9,405 bases of DNA. It comes from Lysobacterales bacterium (GTDB lineage: Bacteria > Pseudomonadota > Gammaproteobacteria > Xanthomonadales > Xanthomonadaceae). Location of the stretch: NCBI GenBank assembly GCA_015655035.1, contig JAATFS010000005.1, positions 1-9,405 on the forward strand, given 5' to 3'. The position numbers were made by a program, and so were the translations under genes. Below, one piece after another: positions 1-6,939 of the stretch (position 1 is the stretch's first letter; each line of letters begins with the position of its first letter). Under the pieces are notes generated by a model. The model searched no databases, was not told the DNA's origin, and saw only the letters and a program-made list of their open reading frames with translations.

Positions 1-797
1 GTCAGCAGCAGGGGCGCACGCGCCCCCGGCGGCCAGACGATGGCGATGTCGTTGCGCGTGTGCTTGCCGTCGCTGCCGGTCTTGTCGCCGATCTTCCAGT
101 CGCGCGGCAAGCCGGCGCGCAGGCAGGTGTCGCCGGTGCGGTTGTCCAGCAGCCAATCGGTCAGCCGTTGCCGCGACGCTGGCCGCAGAACGTCACCGAG
201 TAGCAGCGCCTGCAGATTGGCGGCCATCGCCGCAGGGGTGGTGGTATCGCGCGGATCGCCAGGCACGTAGTGATTCAACTCCGGCTCGCGGCGATCGCTG
301 CGGCTGACCGGATCGCCGATTTCCCGTAGGAACGCGGTCAGGCCCGCTGGCTTCCCGACCAGCGGCAGCAACAGGTTCGCCGCCGGGTTGTCGCTCCAGA
401 TCAGCGTGGCCTGGCACAGTTCGGCCACGCTCAATTCGCCGCCGACATGACGCCCGGTGATCGGCGCATGGCTGAGCAGGTCTGCACGACGGACGGGCAA
501 GCGCTGGTCCAGGGCAAGCTCGCCACGATCGACCCGTTGCAACACCGCGCCCGCCAACAGGAACTTGAAGGTGCTGCACATCGGGAAGCGCTCGTCCTGG
601 CGCTGCCCGATGCGTTGACCGGTAGCGCCGTCGATCAGGCTTACGCCCAGCCGCCCGCCGCTGCGACGCTCCAGGTCGGAAAGTCGCTCCCGTAGCCGCG
701 CAGCCGGTTCGCCCAGCAGCGTGGCATGGGTGACCGGGCTCACCAGCGCCGCCATCGCCAATCCCGACCATTGCAGGAACTGCCGTCTTGCGATCAT
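1..797 (-). CDS. bla: Class A beta-lactamase, Tat-exported (C-terminus beyond window edge)
   Basis: This serine beta-lactamase hydrolyses the beta-lactam ring in the periplasm. Read on the minus strand from ATG at 797-795, 265 codons are visible before the edge; the family is about 290-300 residues, so roughly 30 are missing. The N-terminus has a twin-arginine signal: RRQFLQ at residues 4-9, then a hydrophobic stretch, with cleavage likely after THA at about residue 25. All class A motifs are present: SxxK as STFK (75-78), SDN (135-137), the omega-loop ExxLN as EPELN (171-175), and KTG (239-241). An arginine at 248 matches Ambler R244. Cys74 precedes the catalytic serine, as in KPC/SME-type enzymes, but Asp occupies Ambler position 238, so the carbapenemase C69-C238 disulfide cannot form. 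A strong Shine-Dalgarno GGAGG (minus strand, 808-804) lies 6 nt before the ATG and supports this start. The nearest relatives I recognise are Xanthomonas BlaXc and Stenotrophomonas L2. No ampR-type regulator lies next to it on the visible side. Confidence 0.95.
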   Translation of the reverse strand, partial: MIARRQFLQWSGLAMAALVSPVTHATLLGEPAARLRERLSDLERRSGGRLGVSLIDGATGQRIGQRQDERFPMCSTFKFLLAGAVLQRVDRGELALDQRLPVRRADLLSHAPITGRHVGGELSVAELCQATLIWSDNPAANLLLPLVGKPAGLTAFLREIGDPVSRSDRREPELNHYVPGDPRDTTTPAAMAANLQALLLGDVLRPASRQRLTDWLLDNRTGDTCLRAGLPRDWKIGDKTGSDGKHTRNDIAIVWPPGARAPLLL

Positions 798-1004
798 TGC
801 CACCCTCCCGGAGTGCTGATTACTCGGTCGCCGAGCATGACCGAACACCACCGAGGTTATCCGATCCACGCCAGGAGCGAATCACGCCTCCTCCCTGAAC
901 CGCTGCGTGCCATAGCGCTGCGCCCAGCTGGCGTGCACCTCTACACGGCACGACGACCTGGACTTCGCAATAGTCGCCGCATCCGTTCCAGCCAGGATTT
1001 CGTC
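798..1004. promoter_or_regulatory. Divergent intergenic region between bla and catalase-like gene
   Basis: This 207-bp stretch separates two divergently transcribed genes and should hold both promoters. I cannot point to a convincing -35/-10 pair for either. It contains the bla Shine-Dalgarno (804-808) and an AGGA (994-997) placed 7 nt before the catalase-like ATG. A short inverted repeat, CTCGG-TCG-CCGAG, lies at 823-835, and a further half-site, ACCGAG, at 850-855. These could be operator half-sites, but they are short and GC-rich, so chance is a real alternative. An open plus-strand frame runs through the region from inside bla, but I take it as non-coding because it overlaps bla and family similarity begins only at 1005. 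Confidence 0.4.
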
Positions 1005-2150
1005 ATGTCCCAGCCACCGCCGTTGCGTCCCTTGGTCTACCAATCCAGTTATGAATACCAGGACGAGGACGAGGCGCAGACCATCGCGGAACTGGAAGAA
1101 ATCATCGTCGGCATGGCCCGGACCGTCGCCGATACCGAAGGGCACGCGCATCGGGCGGTGCACGCCAAGGGCCATGGGCTGCTGCGCGCACGGCTAGAAG
1201 TCCTTGACGGCCTGCCGGCGGAATACGCGCAGGGCTTGTTTGCCACACCCGCCCGCTACGACACGCTGGTGCGGCTGTCCTCGCCGCCGGCCGAACAACT
1301 GCCCGACAGTGTGTCCACACCGCGCGCGATGGCGCTGAAGGTGCTTGGGGTACAGGGTGAGCGCGTAGCCGGTTCGGAAGAACAGCACAGCCAGGATTTC
1401 CTGATGGTCAACGGTCCGGTATTCGTGAGTCCTGGCCCCAAGGGTTTCCTGCGCTCCACCAAATTGCTGGCGCTGACCACCGAGAGAATGCCGCGCACCA
1501 AGAGCGTGATCTCGGCCGTGCTGCGCGGTACCGAGGCGGCGCTGGAAGCGCTTGGTGGCGAAAGCAGCACACTCAAGGCCATAGGGGGCCAGCCCCAGAT
1601 CCACCCGCTGGGCGAAACCTTCTTCAGCCAAGTGCCGTTTCTGTATGGGCCGTACATGGCCAAGTTCTCGCTGGTGCCGGTATCGGCGGAGCTGACCGCC
1701 CTGACCGGCACACCACTCGAAGGTGGCGACGAGGATGCGCAACGCGAAGCAATCAATGCTTTCTTCGCCGCACAGACGACCCCGGTGCAATGGGAGCTGC
1801 GCGCGCAGTTGTGCACCGATGTGGAACGGATGCCGATCGAGGACGCCACGGTGGAGTGGCCTCAGGCGCTCAGCCCCTACGTCAGCGTGGCGCGCCTGAG
1901 CATCGCCGCCCAGGTCGCCTGGGACGCGACGCTATCGCCGCAGCGCGAAGACGCACTCGCGTTCGCGCCCTGGCACGCACTCGCGGCGCATCGGCCATTG
2001 GGCGCGCTCAACCGCGCGCGCAAGCAGGTGATGGTGGGGTCGCGGCAGTTCCGCTCCGGATTCAACCACTGTCCGATCCACGAACCTTCTCTGCGCAGCG
2101 GCGATCCTGGCGTAAGCGACCCGGCGCCGGGTGGCCCGGCCCGGCCGTAA
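1005..2150 (+). CDS. Catalase-fold heme protein (small catalase-like family) with Met at the proximal ligand position
   Basis: The 381-residue product belongs to the short catalase-like family (y4iL-type), smaller than the roughly 480-750 residues of true catalases. No signal peptide is visible, so it is probably cytoplasmic. The start at 1005 follows AGGA by 7 nt and matches where family similarity begins (LVYQSSYEYQDEDEA). Aligned by eye to canonical catalase, the distal pocket is intact: Arg50 and His53 in RAVHAKG (human R72, H75), Arg90 and Ser92 in VRLS (R112, S114), and Asn136 in MVNGPVF (N148). The segment IEDATVEWPQ (about 278-287), followed by VARLSI, is also catalase-typical. At the proximal side Arg339 and Arg350 match R354 and R365 in spacing, but Met343 occupies the position of the heme-ligating Tyr358. 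Family membership is secure. Activity is uncertain: it could be a peroxidase or a peroxide-transforming enzyme, or have lost catalysis. The last 20 residues are rich in Gly, Pro and Ser and are probably disordered. The gene is monocistronic, divergent from bla and convergent with the ABC-F gene. Confidence 0.9.
   Translation: MSQPPPLRPLVYQSSYEYQDEDEAQTIAELEEIIVGMARTVADTEGHAHRAVHAKGHGLLRARLEVLDGLPAEYAQGLFATPARYDTLVRLSSPPAEQLPDSVSTPRAMALKVLGVQGERVAGSEEQHSQDFLMVNGPVFVSPGPKGFLRSTKLLALTTERMPRTKSVISAVLRGTEAALEALGGESSTLKAIGGQPQIHPLGETFFSQVPFLYGPYMAKFSLVPVSAELTALTGTPLEGGDEDAQREAINAFFAAQTTPVQWELRAQLCTDVERMPIEDATVEWPQALSPYVSVARLSIAAQVAWDATLSPQREDALAFAPWHALAAHRPLGALNRARKQVMVGSRQFRSGFNHCPIHEPSLRSGDPGVSDPAPGGPARP
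2119..2132. repeat. 14-bp perfect palindrome at the 3' end of the catalase-like gene
   Basis: ACCCGGCGCCGGGT reads identically on both strands. It sits in the last codons of the catalase-like gene, about 20 nt before the stop, inside the Gly/Pro-rich tail. No T-run follows, so it is not a standard intrinsic terminator. It may only reflect GC-rich Pro/Gly codons. Confidence 0.5.
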
Positions 2151-2232
2151 CCCATCGCAGGGAAGCGACGTGCTGGACTGAACCGCGAACGCTTGGCCCG
2201 GCGCTATGCGTGGCGCGCCATCGGAACGGCGC
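2151..2232. other. Convergent intergenic gap between catalase-like and ABC-F genes
   Basis: This 82-bp gap lies between two genes whose 3' ends face each other. It contains one 10-bp perfect palindrome, TGGCGCGCCA (2211-2220), but no stem followed by a U-tract on either strand. Termination here is therefore either Rho-dependent or not visible to me. No small gene is supported. Confidence 0.5.
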
Positions 2233-4128
2233 TCAGGCCGTGCCTTCCAGCAGTTCCAGCCACGCCTGTTCGGCCTGCGCCAACTGCTGCACGGTGGCCT
2301 CGCGGTCGCGTCCCAGCACGGCCATTTTCTCGCTGTCGGCATAGTTGCCCGGATCGGCCAGTTGCCGGTCCAGTTCGTCGCGTTGCGCCTCCAGCTCACC
2401 CACACGCTTCTCGGCACTGGCCAACTTGTGCGGATTGGCCGGCTTTCTCGGGGCCAGCGGCGGCGTCGGCGGCGCGGGCGTCGGAGCCACTTCGGCCAGC
2501 TTCTGCTTGGTGCCTTGCGCAGTCGGACGGCTGCGCAGCCAGGCGGCGTATTCGTCCAGGTCACCGGCGAACGGCTCGACCACGCCGTTGGCCACGCGCC
2601 AGAAGGTATCGCACACCAGACCGATCAGATGGCGGTCGTGCGAGACCATGACGATGGCGCCCTCGAAATCGCTCAACGCCTCGGCCAGCGCTTCGCGCAT
2701 TTCCAGGTCGAGGTGGTTGGTGGGTTCGTCCAGCAGCAGCACGTTGGGCTGCTGCCAGGCGATCAGCGCCAGTGCCAAGCGCGCGCGCTCGCCACCGGAG
2801 AAGCCGTCCACCGGCTCAAAGGCACGGTCGCCGGGAAAATTCCACTTGCCGAGGAAATCGCGGAACGCCTGGTTGGAGCCATCCGGCGAGATGTCGCGGA
2901 AATGGTCGATCGGCGACTGCCCCTCGTGCAGGGATTCCACCGTGTGCTGGGCAAAGTAGCCGATACGCAGATCCGGATGCGCGCTGCGCTCGCCGGACAG
3001 CGCCGCCAGGTCGCCGACCAGGGTCTTCACCAGCGTGGACTTGCCGGCGCCGTTGGGACCGAGCAGGCCGATGCGGTCGCCCGCCTCCAGACCGAAGCCG
3101 ACGTCGCTGAGGATGACGGTAGCCGGCTGGCCCGCTTGCGCACTACCGGCCGAGGCGGCGGGATAGCCGGCCTCGACGTGGTTCAACCGGATCAGCGAGA
3201 ACGGCAGGCGACCCGGCTGGGCGAATTCGATGCGGAACTCGCGTTCGGCGCGCACGGCTTCGGTGCCGGCCATCTTGGCCAGTCGCTTCATCCGGCTCTG
3301 CGCCTGGCTGGCCTTGCTGGCCTGGGCCTTGAAGCGGTCGATGAAGCTTTGCAGATGCGCGCGCTCGGTCTGTTCCTTCTCGTGCGCGATCTGCTGTTGG
3401 CGCAGATGCTCGGTCCGCTGGCGCTCGAAATCGGTATAGCCACCGACGTACAGCTTGGCGCCGCCGCCGTGCAGATGCAGGGTGTGGGTGGCCACGTTGT
3501 CGAGGAACTCGCGGTCGTGCGAGATCAGCAGCAAGGTGCCCGGATACTTCAGCAACCACTGTTCGAGCCACAGCACCGCGTCCATGTCCAGGTGGTTGGT
3601 CGGCTCGTCCAGCAACAGCAGGTCCGAAGGCATCATCAATGCGCGCGCCAGGTTCAGGCGCACGCGCCAGCCGCCGGAGAACGAGGACACCGCGTGATGA
3701 TGGGTATCGGCGGAGAAGCCCAGCCCATGCAGCAGCTTGCCGGCGCGCGCCTCGGCATCGTAGCCGTCGATCTCGGCTAGCCGCTGGTGCGCGGTGGCCA
3801 CCGCTTCCCAATCCTCGCGCGCGGTGGCCTCGGCCTCCTGGCGCAGCACCGCCGCCACCACGTCGTCGCCGCCAAGCACGAATTCGATTGCCGGGTCGGG
3901 CAGCGACGGCGTCTCCTGCGAGACGCTGGCGATGCGCAGCTTGCCCGACAGCTCGACATCGCCCTTGTCGGCTTCCAGCTCGCCGCGCACCGCTGCGAAC
4001 AGACTGGATTTACCGGTGCCGTTGCGTCCGACCACACCTACTCGGTAACCGGCGTGCATGGTCAGGTCGACGTTGGACAACAACAGCCGCTCGCCACGGC
4101 GCAAGGCGAAATTACGAAGGGAAATCAT
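2233..4128 (-). CDS. yheS: ABC-F family ribosome-associated ATPase, YheS type
   Basis: The 631-residue product is a soluble protein with twin ATPase domains and no membrane segments. ABC-F proteins bind the ribosomal E site and modulate or rescue translation. Domain 1 has Walker A GRNGTGKS (34-41), signature SGGWR (151-155), Walker B with LLLLDEPTNHLD (170-181) and H-loop His204. A charged linker with helical character (about 234-290), ending in a KASQAQSRMKRL segment, is the ABC-F hallmark that reaches toward P-site tRNA. Domain 2 has Walker A GPNGAGKS (357-364), signature SGGER (444-448), Walker B LLLDEPTNHLD (464-474) and His497. After a Pro/Ala-rich spacer (about 547-565) comes a C-terminal coiled coil (about 567-628). 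Length, tail and segments such as HGLGFS and SYxDRF-like (SFIDRF) fit E. coli YheS best; Uup is the main alternative. I chose ATG 4128 because YheS-like sequence (MISLRNFALRRG) begins there. An in-frame ATG at 4173 would add 15 unrelated residues. The gene is transcribed alone and diverges from receptor 1. Confidence 0.92.
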   Translation of the reverse strand: MISLRNFALRRGERLLLSNVDLTMHAGYRVGVVGRNGTGKSSLFAAVRGELEADKGDVELSGKLRIASVSQETPSLPDPAIEFVLGGDDVVAAVLRQEAEATAREDWEAVATAHQRLAEIDGYDAEARAGKLLHGLGFSADTHHHAVSSFSGGWRVRLNLARALMMPSDLLLLDEPTNHLDMDAVLWLEQWLLKYPGTLLLISHDREFLDNVATHTLHLHGGGAKLYVGGYTDFERQRTEHLRQQQIAHEKEQTERAHLQSFIDRFKAQASKASQAQSRMKRLAKMAGTEAVRAEREFRIEFAQPGRLPFSLIRLNHVEAGYPAASAGSAQAGQPATVILSDVGFGLEAGDRIGLLGPNGAGKSTLVKTLVGDLAALSGERSAHPDLRIGYFAQHTVESLHEGQSPIDHFRDISPDGSNQAFRDFLGKWNFPGDRAFEPVDGFSGGERARLALALIAWQQPNVLLLDEPTNHLDLEMREALAEALSDFEGAIVMVSHDRHLIGLVCDTFWRVANGVVEPFAGDLDEYAAWLRSRPTAQGTKQKLAEVAPTPAPPTPPLAPRKPANPHKLASAEKRVGELEAQRDELDRQLADPGNYADSEKMAVLGRDREATVQQLAQAEQAWLELLEGTA

Positions 4129-4137
4129 GTAGGGGCT

Positions 4138-4147
4138 CGTTATAACG
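4138..4147 (-). promoter_or_regulatory. Possible -10 element of yheS within palindrome CGTTATAACG
   Basis: On the minus strand TATAAC (4144-4139) resembles a sigma-70 -10 hexamer and ends 10 nt before the yheS ATG at 4128. If used, transcription would begin within a few nucleotides of the start codon, giving a leaderless or nearly leaderless mRNA. That would fit the absence of a Shine-Dalgarno there. No good -35 stands at the right distance, so support is moderate to weak. The enclosing 10-bp perfect palindrome could also be a protein-binding site. Confidence 0.35.
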
Positions 4148-4194
4148 GAAGGGAATGAGCAGATGAGCAGCATTCCTGCGACGCCATTCTAGCG

Positions 4195-4211
4195 TTAACG
4201 AATACTTGACA
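4195..4211 (+). promoter_or_regulatory. 17-nt upstream element, copy 1 (receptor 1)
   Basis: The sequence TTAACGAATACTTGACA matches TTAACGAAAATTTGACA upstream of receptor 2 at 15 of 17 positions. Its last six bases form a consensus -35 hexamer, but no -10 hexamer stands 16-18 nt downstream. It begins 219 nt before the receptor 1 ATG. It could be an activator site, an alternative sigma factor promoter part, or a -35 that works with a poor -10. Confidence 0.5.
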
Positions 4212-4296
4212 CCTCCCTATTTCCTGGAGCCCTCCATGCTCCGTCGCCGCAGCCCCGCCTGTTGCCGCAGTTCCTAGAAACGCGCGCGCGGTCGCC

Positions 4297-4325
4297 TTGA
4301 CAATAATATTAAAATATCGTTAATT
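4297..4325 (+). promoter_or_regulatory. Candidate promoter of receptor 1 in an AT-rich islet
   Basis: A perfect TTGACA at 4297-4302 is followed after 17 bp by TTAATT (4320-4325), a weak -10. The spacer is almost pure A/T and contains ATATT-AA-AATAT (4306-4317), an inverted repeat. This is strikingly AT-rich for the window and would melt easily. The implied 5' leader is about 80 nt. The TTGACA lies 117 nt before the receptor 1 ATG; the TTGACA of the receptor 2 element lies 114 nt before its ATG, so the two are close positional equivalents. Confidence 0.5.
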
Positions 4326-4413
4326 CAGACGCGCATCACAGTATCCCGCCGCATTCTCGCTCCTTCGACACTGAAGCCCCTGCGGCGCGCCCTTATTACC
4401 GGAGTCGCCCCTG

Positions 4414-6807
4414 ATGAACCGCAAGTCCACCCTGCTCGCCGCCGCCGTCACTGTGGCCCTCGGCCTGCCGCTGCCCGCCGCCTTCGCCCAGTCGACTGCC
4501 GCGCCGACGCCCAATACGCTCGACACTGTCATCGTTACCGGCACCCACGTCAGCGACCGCACCGTGGCCGAATCGCAATCGCCGATCGACATCATCACCT
4601 CCGAAGCGCTGCAATCGACCGGCAGCTCGGAACTGGCCACCGCCCTGTCGCGCGCCCTGCCGTCGCTGAACTTCCCGCGCCCGGCGCTGACCGACGGCAC
4701 CAGCGGCATCCGCCCCGCACAGCTGCGCGGGCTCTCGCCCGACCAGGTGCTGGTTCTGGTCAATGGCAAGCGCCGCCACACCTCGGCCCAGATCAACGTC
4801 AACGGCAGCATCGGCCGCGGCTCGTCGGCGGTGGATATCAATGCGATCCCGATCGCGGCGATCGAGCGCGTGGAAGTGTTGCGCGACGGCGCATCGGCCC
4901 AGTACGGTTCCGATGCGATCGCCGGTGTCATCAACATCGTGCTGAAGGGCGCCGGCCAGGGCGGTAGCCTGGCAGTCGACTACGGCCAGTACTCGGCCGG
5001 CGACGGCGAGAAGTACCAGCTGTCCGGCGACACCGGCGTCAGCTTCGCCGACGGCCGTGGCACGCTGCACGTGGCAGGCCAGGTCAGCCAGCAGGACGAG
5101 ACCAACCGTTCCGGCCCCTACCGTGGCACTACCCCGAACACCGGCAACTACCCGGGCGTGGGTGAGAAGACCTTCGTCATCGGCGATCCGCGCGTGGATG
5201 CCAGCGCGGTCTCGGCCAATGGCGAATTCCAGTTCAGCGACAACGTTACCGGCTACGCCACCGCGCTCGCCAGCAACCGCGACATCACCTCGTTCGCGTT
5301 CTACCGCTCGCGCAACCACAACGGCCAGAGCGCGTTGCTGGCCGAGTACTACCCCGACGGTTACGTGCCGGAGATCAACCAGTACTCCAAGGACCGCTCG
5401 CTGGTGGCCGGGGTCAAGGGTGCCACCGATAGCGGTTTCACCTGGGACCTCAGCTACAACTACGGCTACAACAAGATCGACTTCCACACCCGCAACAGCA
5501 TCAACTACAGCCTGGGCAGCGATAGCCCGACGAGCTTCTACGACGGCGCGCTGGAGTACACCCAGAACCTGTTCAATGCCGACTTCACTCAGTCGCTGGA
5601 CTGGGGCCTGGCCTATCCGCTGACCCTGTCCTTCGGCGCGGAATACCGCGAGGAGAAGTGGAACCAGTCGCCGGGCGAAGTCGCCTCCTACTCCGGCACC
5701 ACCGGTGGCGCGCAAGGCTTCGCCGGCTTCACCCCGAGCAACGTGGTGCATGCCGACCGCCACAACTACGCGGTCTATGCCGGCCTGGAAGCGGATCTCA
5801 CCGACAAGTTGTCCGCCGGCCTGACCGGCCGCTACGAGGACTACTCCGACTTCGGCAGCAAGACCTCGGGCAAGTTGTCCACGCGTTATGCCTTCACCGA
5901 CAACGTGGCGCTGCGCGCCACCGTGTCCAATGGTTTCCGTGCACCGTCGCTGGCGCAGCAGAGCTACCAGGCGGTGACCAGCAACTACAACAACGGCGCG
6001 TTCTTCGAATCGGGGACGTTCCCGGTGAGCAGCACCGTGGCGCAGGCACTGGGTGCCGCCCCGCTGAAGGCCGAGACCTCGCTGTCGTACAGCCTGGGCC
6101 TGGTGCTGCAACCGGTGGACCGGCTCTACGTGACCCTGGACGCTTACCAGATCAAGATCGACGACCGCATCCTGCTTTCGTCCAATCTCAATGACGCGGC
6201 AGTGCTGGCCCAGTTGCAGAGCCTGGGCTATTCCAACGTCACCAGCGTGCGTTACTTCGCCAATGCCGCCGACACCCGCACTCGCGGCGTGGACCTGGTG
6301 GGCACCTACACTCTCCCGTTCACCGCCAGCAGCCTGGACCTGACCGCCAGCTACGGTTACAGCAAGACGGAGATCACCCACGCAGTCGAGCAGCCGCAGG
6401 GGCTGATCGACATCGGCTCGACCCAGACCATCCTCGGCCGCGACGAGATCGGTCGCCTGGAAGACAGCTTCCCGAAGAGCAAGGTCATCCTCAGCGGCAG
6501 CTGGAAACTGGCGCATTGGGACTTCAACCTGGCCGCCACCCGCTACGGCTCGTTCATCTCGCGCAATTCCGCAACCGCCGATCGCGACCAGACCTACGAC
6601 GCCAAGTGGGTGATCGATACCTCGATCGACTACAAGCCGAGCGAGAACTGGACCCTCACCCTGGGCGCGGACAACCTGCTGGACGAATACCCGGACGAAA
6701 CCACCAACCTGGTCAATGCGACCTATGGCGTGTTCCCGTACAGCAACTACTCGCCGTTCGGCTTCAACGGCGCCTACGTGTACGGCCGTATCAACTATCG
6801 CTGGTAA
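4414..6807 (+). CDS. TonB-dependent outer-membrane receptor 1
   Basis: The 797-residue product is a ligand-gated outer-membrane importer energised by TonB-ExbB-ExbD. It has a Sec signal peptide with cleavage likely after AFA at residue 25, a TonB box DTVIV (37-41), a plug domain (about 54-178) and a beta-barrel from about 180 to the end. The plug contains QLRGLSPDQVLVLVNGKR (103-120) and the family hallmark RDGASAQYGSDAIAGVINIV (157-176). The C-terminus ends in an aromatic-rich final strand, NYRW, typical for BAM recognition although Phe is the commoner last residue. No N-terminal STN signalling domain is present, so it should not signal through a FecR/FecI pair. The ATG at 4414 follows GGAG by 9 nt. 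The substrate is unknown: iron-siderophore, cobalamin, plant carbohydrate or another ligand are all possible, and no neighbouring transport or catabolic gene decides it. It is a tandem paralog of the receptor downstream and is followed by its own terminator. Confidence 0.93.
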   Translation: MNRKSTLLAAAVTVALGLPLPAAFAQSTAAPTPNTLDTVIVTGTHVSDRTVAESQSPIDIITSEALQSTGSSELATALSRALPSLNFPRPALTDGTSGIRPAQLRGLSPDQVLVLVNGKRRHTSAQINVNGSIGRGSSAVDINAIPIAAIERVEVLRDGASAQYGSDAIAGVINIVLKGAGQGGSLAVDYGQYSAGDGEKYQLSGDTGVSFADGRGTLHVAGQVSQQDETNRSGPYRGTTPNTGNYPGVGEKTFVIGDPRVDASAVSANGEFQFSDNVTGYATALASNRDITSFAFYRSRNHNGQSALLAEYYPDGYVPEINQYSKDRSLVAGVKGATDSGFTWDLSYNYGYNKIDFHTRNSINYSLGSDSPTSFYDGALEYTQNLFNADFTQSLDWGLAYPLTLSFGAEYREEKWNQSPGEVASYSGTTGGAQGFAGFTPSNVVHADRHNYAVYAGLEADLTDKLSAGLTGRYEDYSDFGSKTSGKLSTRYAFTDNVALRATVSNGFRAPSLAQQSYQAVTSNYNNGAFFESGTFPVSSTVAQALGAAPLKAETSLSYSLGLVLQPVDRLYVTLDAYQIKIDDRILLSSNLNDAAVLAQLQSLGYSNVTSVRYFANAADTRTRGVDLVGTYTLPFTASSLDLTASYGYSKTEITHAVEQPQGLIDIGSTQTILGRDEIGRLEDSFPKSKVILSGSWKLAHWDFNLAATRYGSFISRNSATADRDQTYDAKWVIDTSIDYKPSENWTLTLGADNLLDEYPDETTNLVNATYGVFPYSNYSPFGFNGAYVYGRINYRW

Positions 6808-6830
6808 GCCACCGTACGCCCGTATCGATC

Positions 6831-6871
6831 GACGCCCCGGCCCCGCCCGGGGCGTCGTGTTTATGGTCTTT
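6831..6871 (+). terminator. Rho-independent terminator after receptor 1
   Basis: A perfect 10-bp stem, GACGCCCCGG (6831-6840) and CCGGGGCGTC (6847-6856), encloses a 6-nt loop, CCCCGC. It begins 24 nt after the receptor 1 stop. The following GTGTTTATGGTCTTT is T-rich but interrupted. The very stable GC stem and its placement make this the clearest terminator in the window. It argues that receptor 2 is mostly not transcribed by read-through from receptor 1. Confidence 0.85.
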
Positions 6872-6939
6872 GCAGCGCCTGCCCGGCTTGCCTAGTGGTA
6901 CACAGCAGAGCGCGAGGCGAAGACCGTTACAGTGGAAAC

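Larger units (their letters stand above)
4129..4413. promoter_or_regulatory. 285-bp divergent regulatory region between yheS and receptor 1
   Basis: This is the longest non-coding stretch in the window. It should drive yheS leftward and receptor 1 rightward. From left to right it holds a TATAAC-like -10 for yheS inside a 10-bp palindrome (4138-4147), the 17-nt element shared with receptor 2 (4195-4211), an AT-rich islet beginning with a perfect TTGACA (4297-4325), and a Shine-Dalgarno GGAG (4401-4404) for receptor 1. TTAACGA (4195-4201) and its reverse complement TCGTTAA (4317-4323) form a widely spaced inverted pair. I see no small gene or riboswitch-like fold here. Confidence 0.6.

Noticed and set aside
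193..771. A 192-codon minus-strand frame inside the beta-lactamase
   Set aside because: It is out of frame with bla, Arg/Gly/Pro-rich and has no motifs. The bla frame contains all catalytic motifs.
726..1004. N-terminal extension of the catalase-like protein to an upstream ATG at 726 or 838
   Set aside because: The extension from 726 would overlap the bla start region, the extra sequence has no catalase-like character, and a well-spaced AGGA precedes ATG 1005, where family similarity starts.
1..2150. A functional linkage between beta-lactamase and catalase-like gene, such as a defence or stress island
   Set aside because: The two genes are simply divergent over a 207-bp gap. No shared operator is convincing and there are no mobility genes or compositional breaks.
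2206..3780. A 524-codon plus-strand open frame opposite the ABC-F gene
   Set aside because: It has the same exact codon-opposite register as the receptor shadows. The ABC-F frame carries two complete sets of nucleotide-binding motifs, whereas this frame shows none.
4299..4317. Fur box in the AT-rich islet upstream of receptor 1
   Set aside because: Only about 10 of 19 positions match the classical consensus by hand, which is what an AT-rich stretch gives by chance. Iron regulation is plausible for such receptors but is not shown here.
4129..4413. Riboswitch (for example cobalamin) or small RNA in the long divergent region
   Set aside because: I see no cobalamin B12-box-like sequence, no conserved multi-helix fold and no intrinsic terminator in this stretch.
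4396..6516. A 706-codon open frame on the minus strand, antisense to receptor 1, with similar ones antisense to receptor 2 (7056-7730 and 8430-9260)
   Set aside because: All three lie in the register exactly opposite the sense codons. There an antisense stop needs a sense TTA, CTA or TCA codon, and these are rare in such GC-rich genes. The translations are low-complexity Val/Ala/Gly/Arg-rich with no recognisable domain. The frame is a by-product of codon bias.
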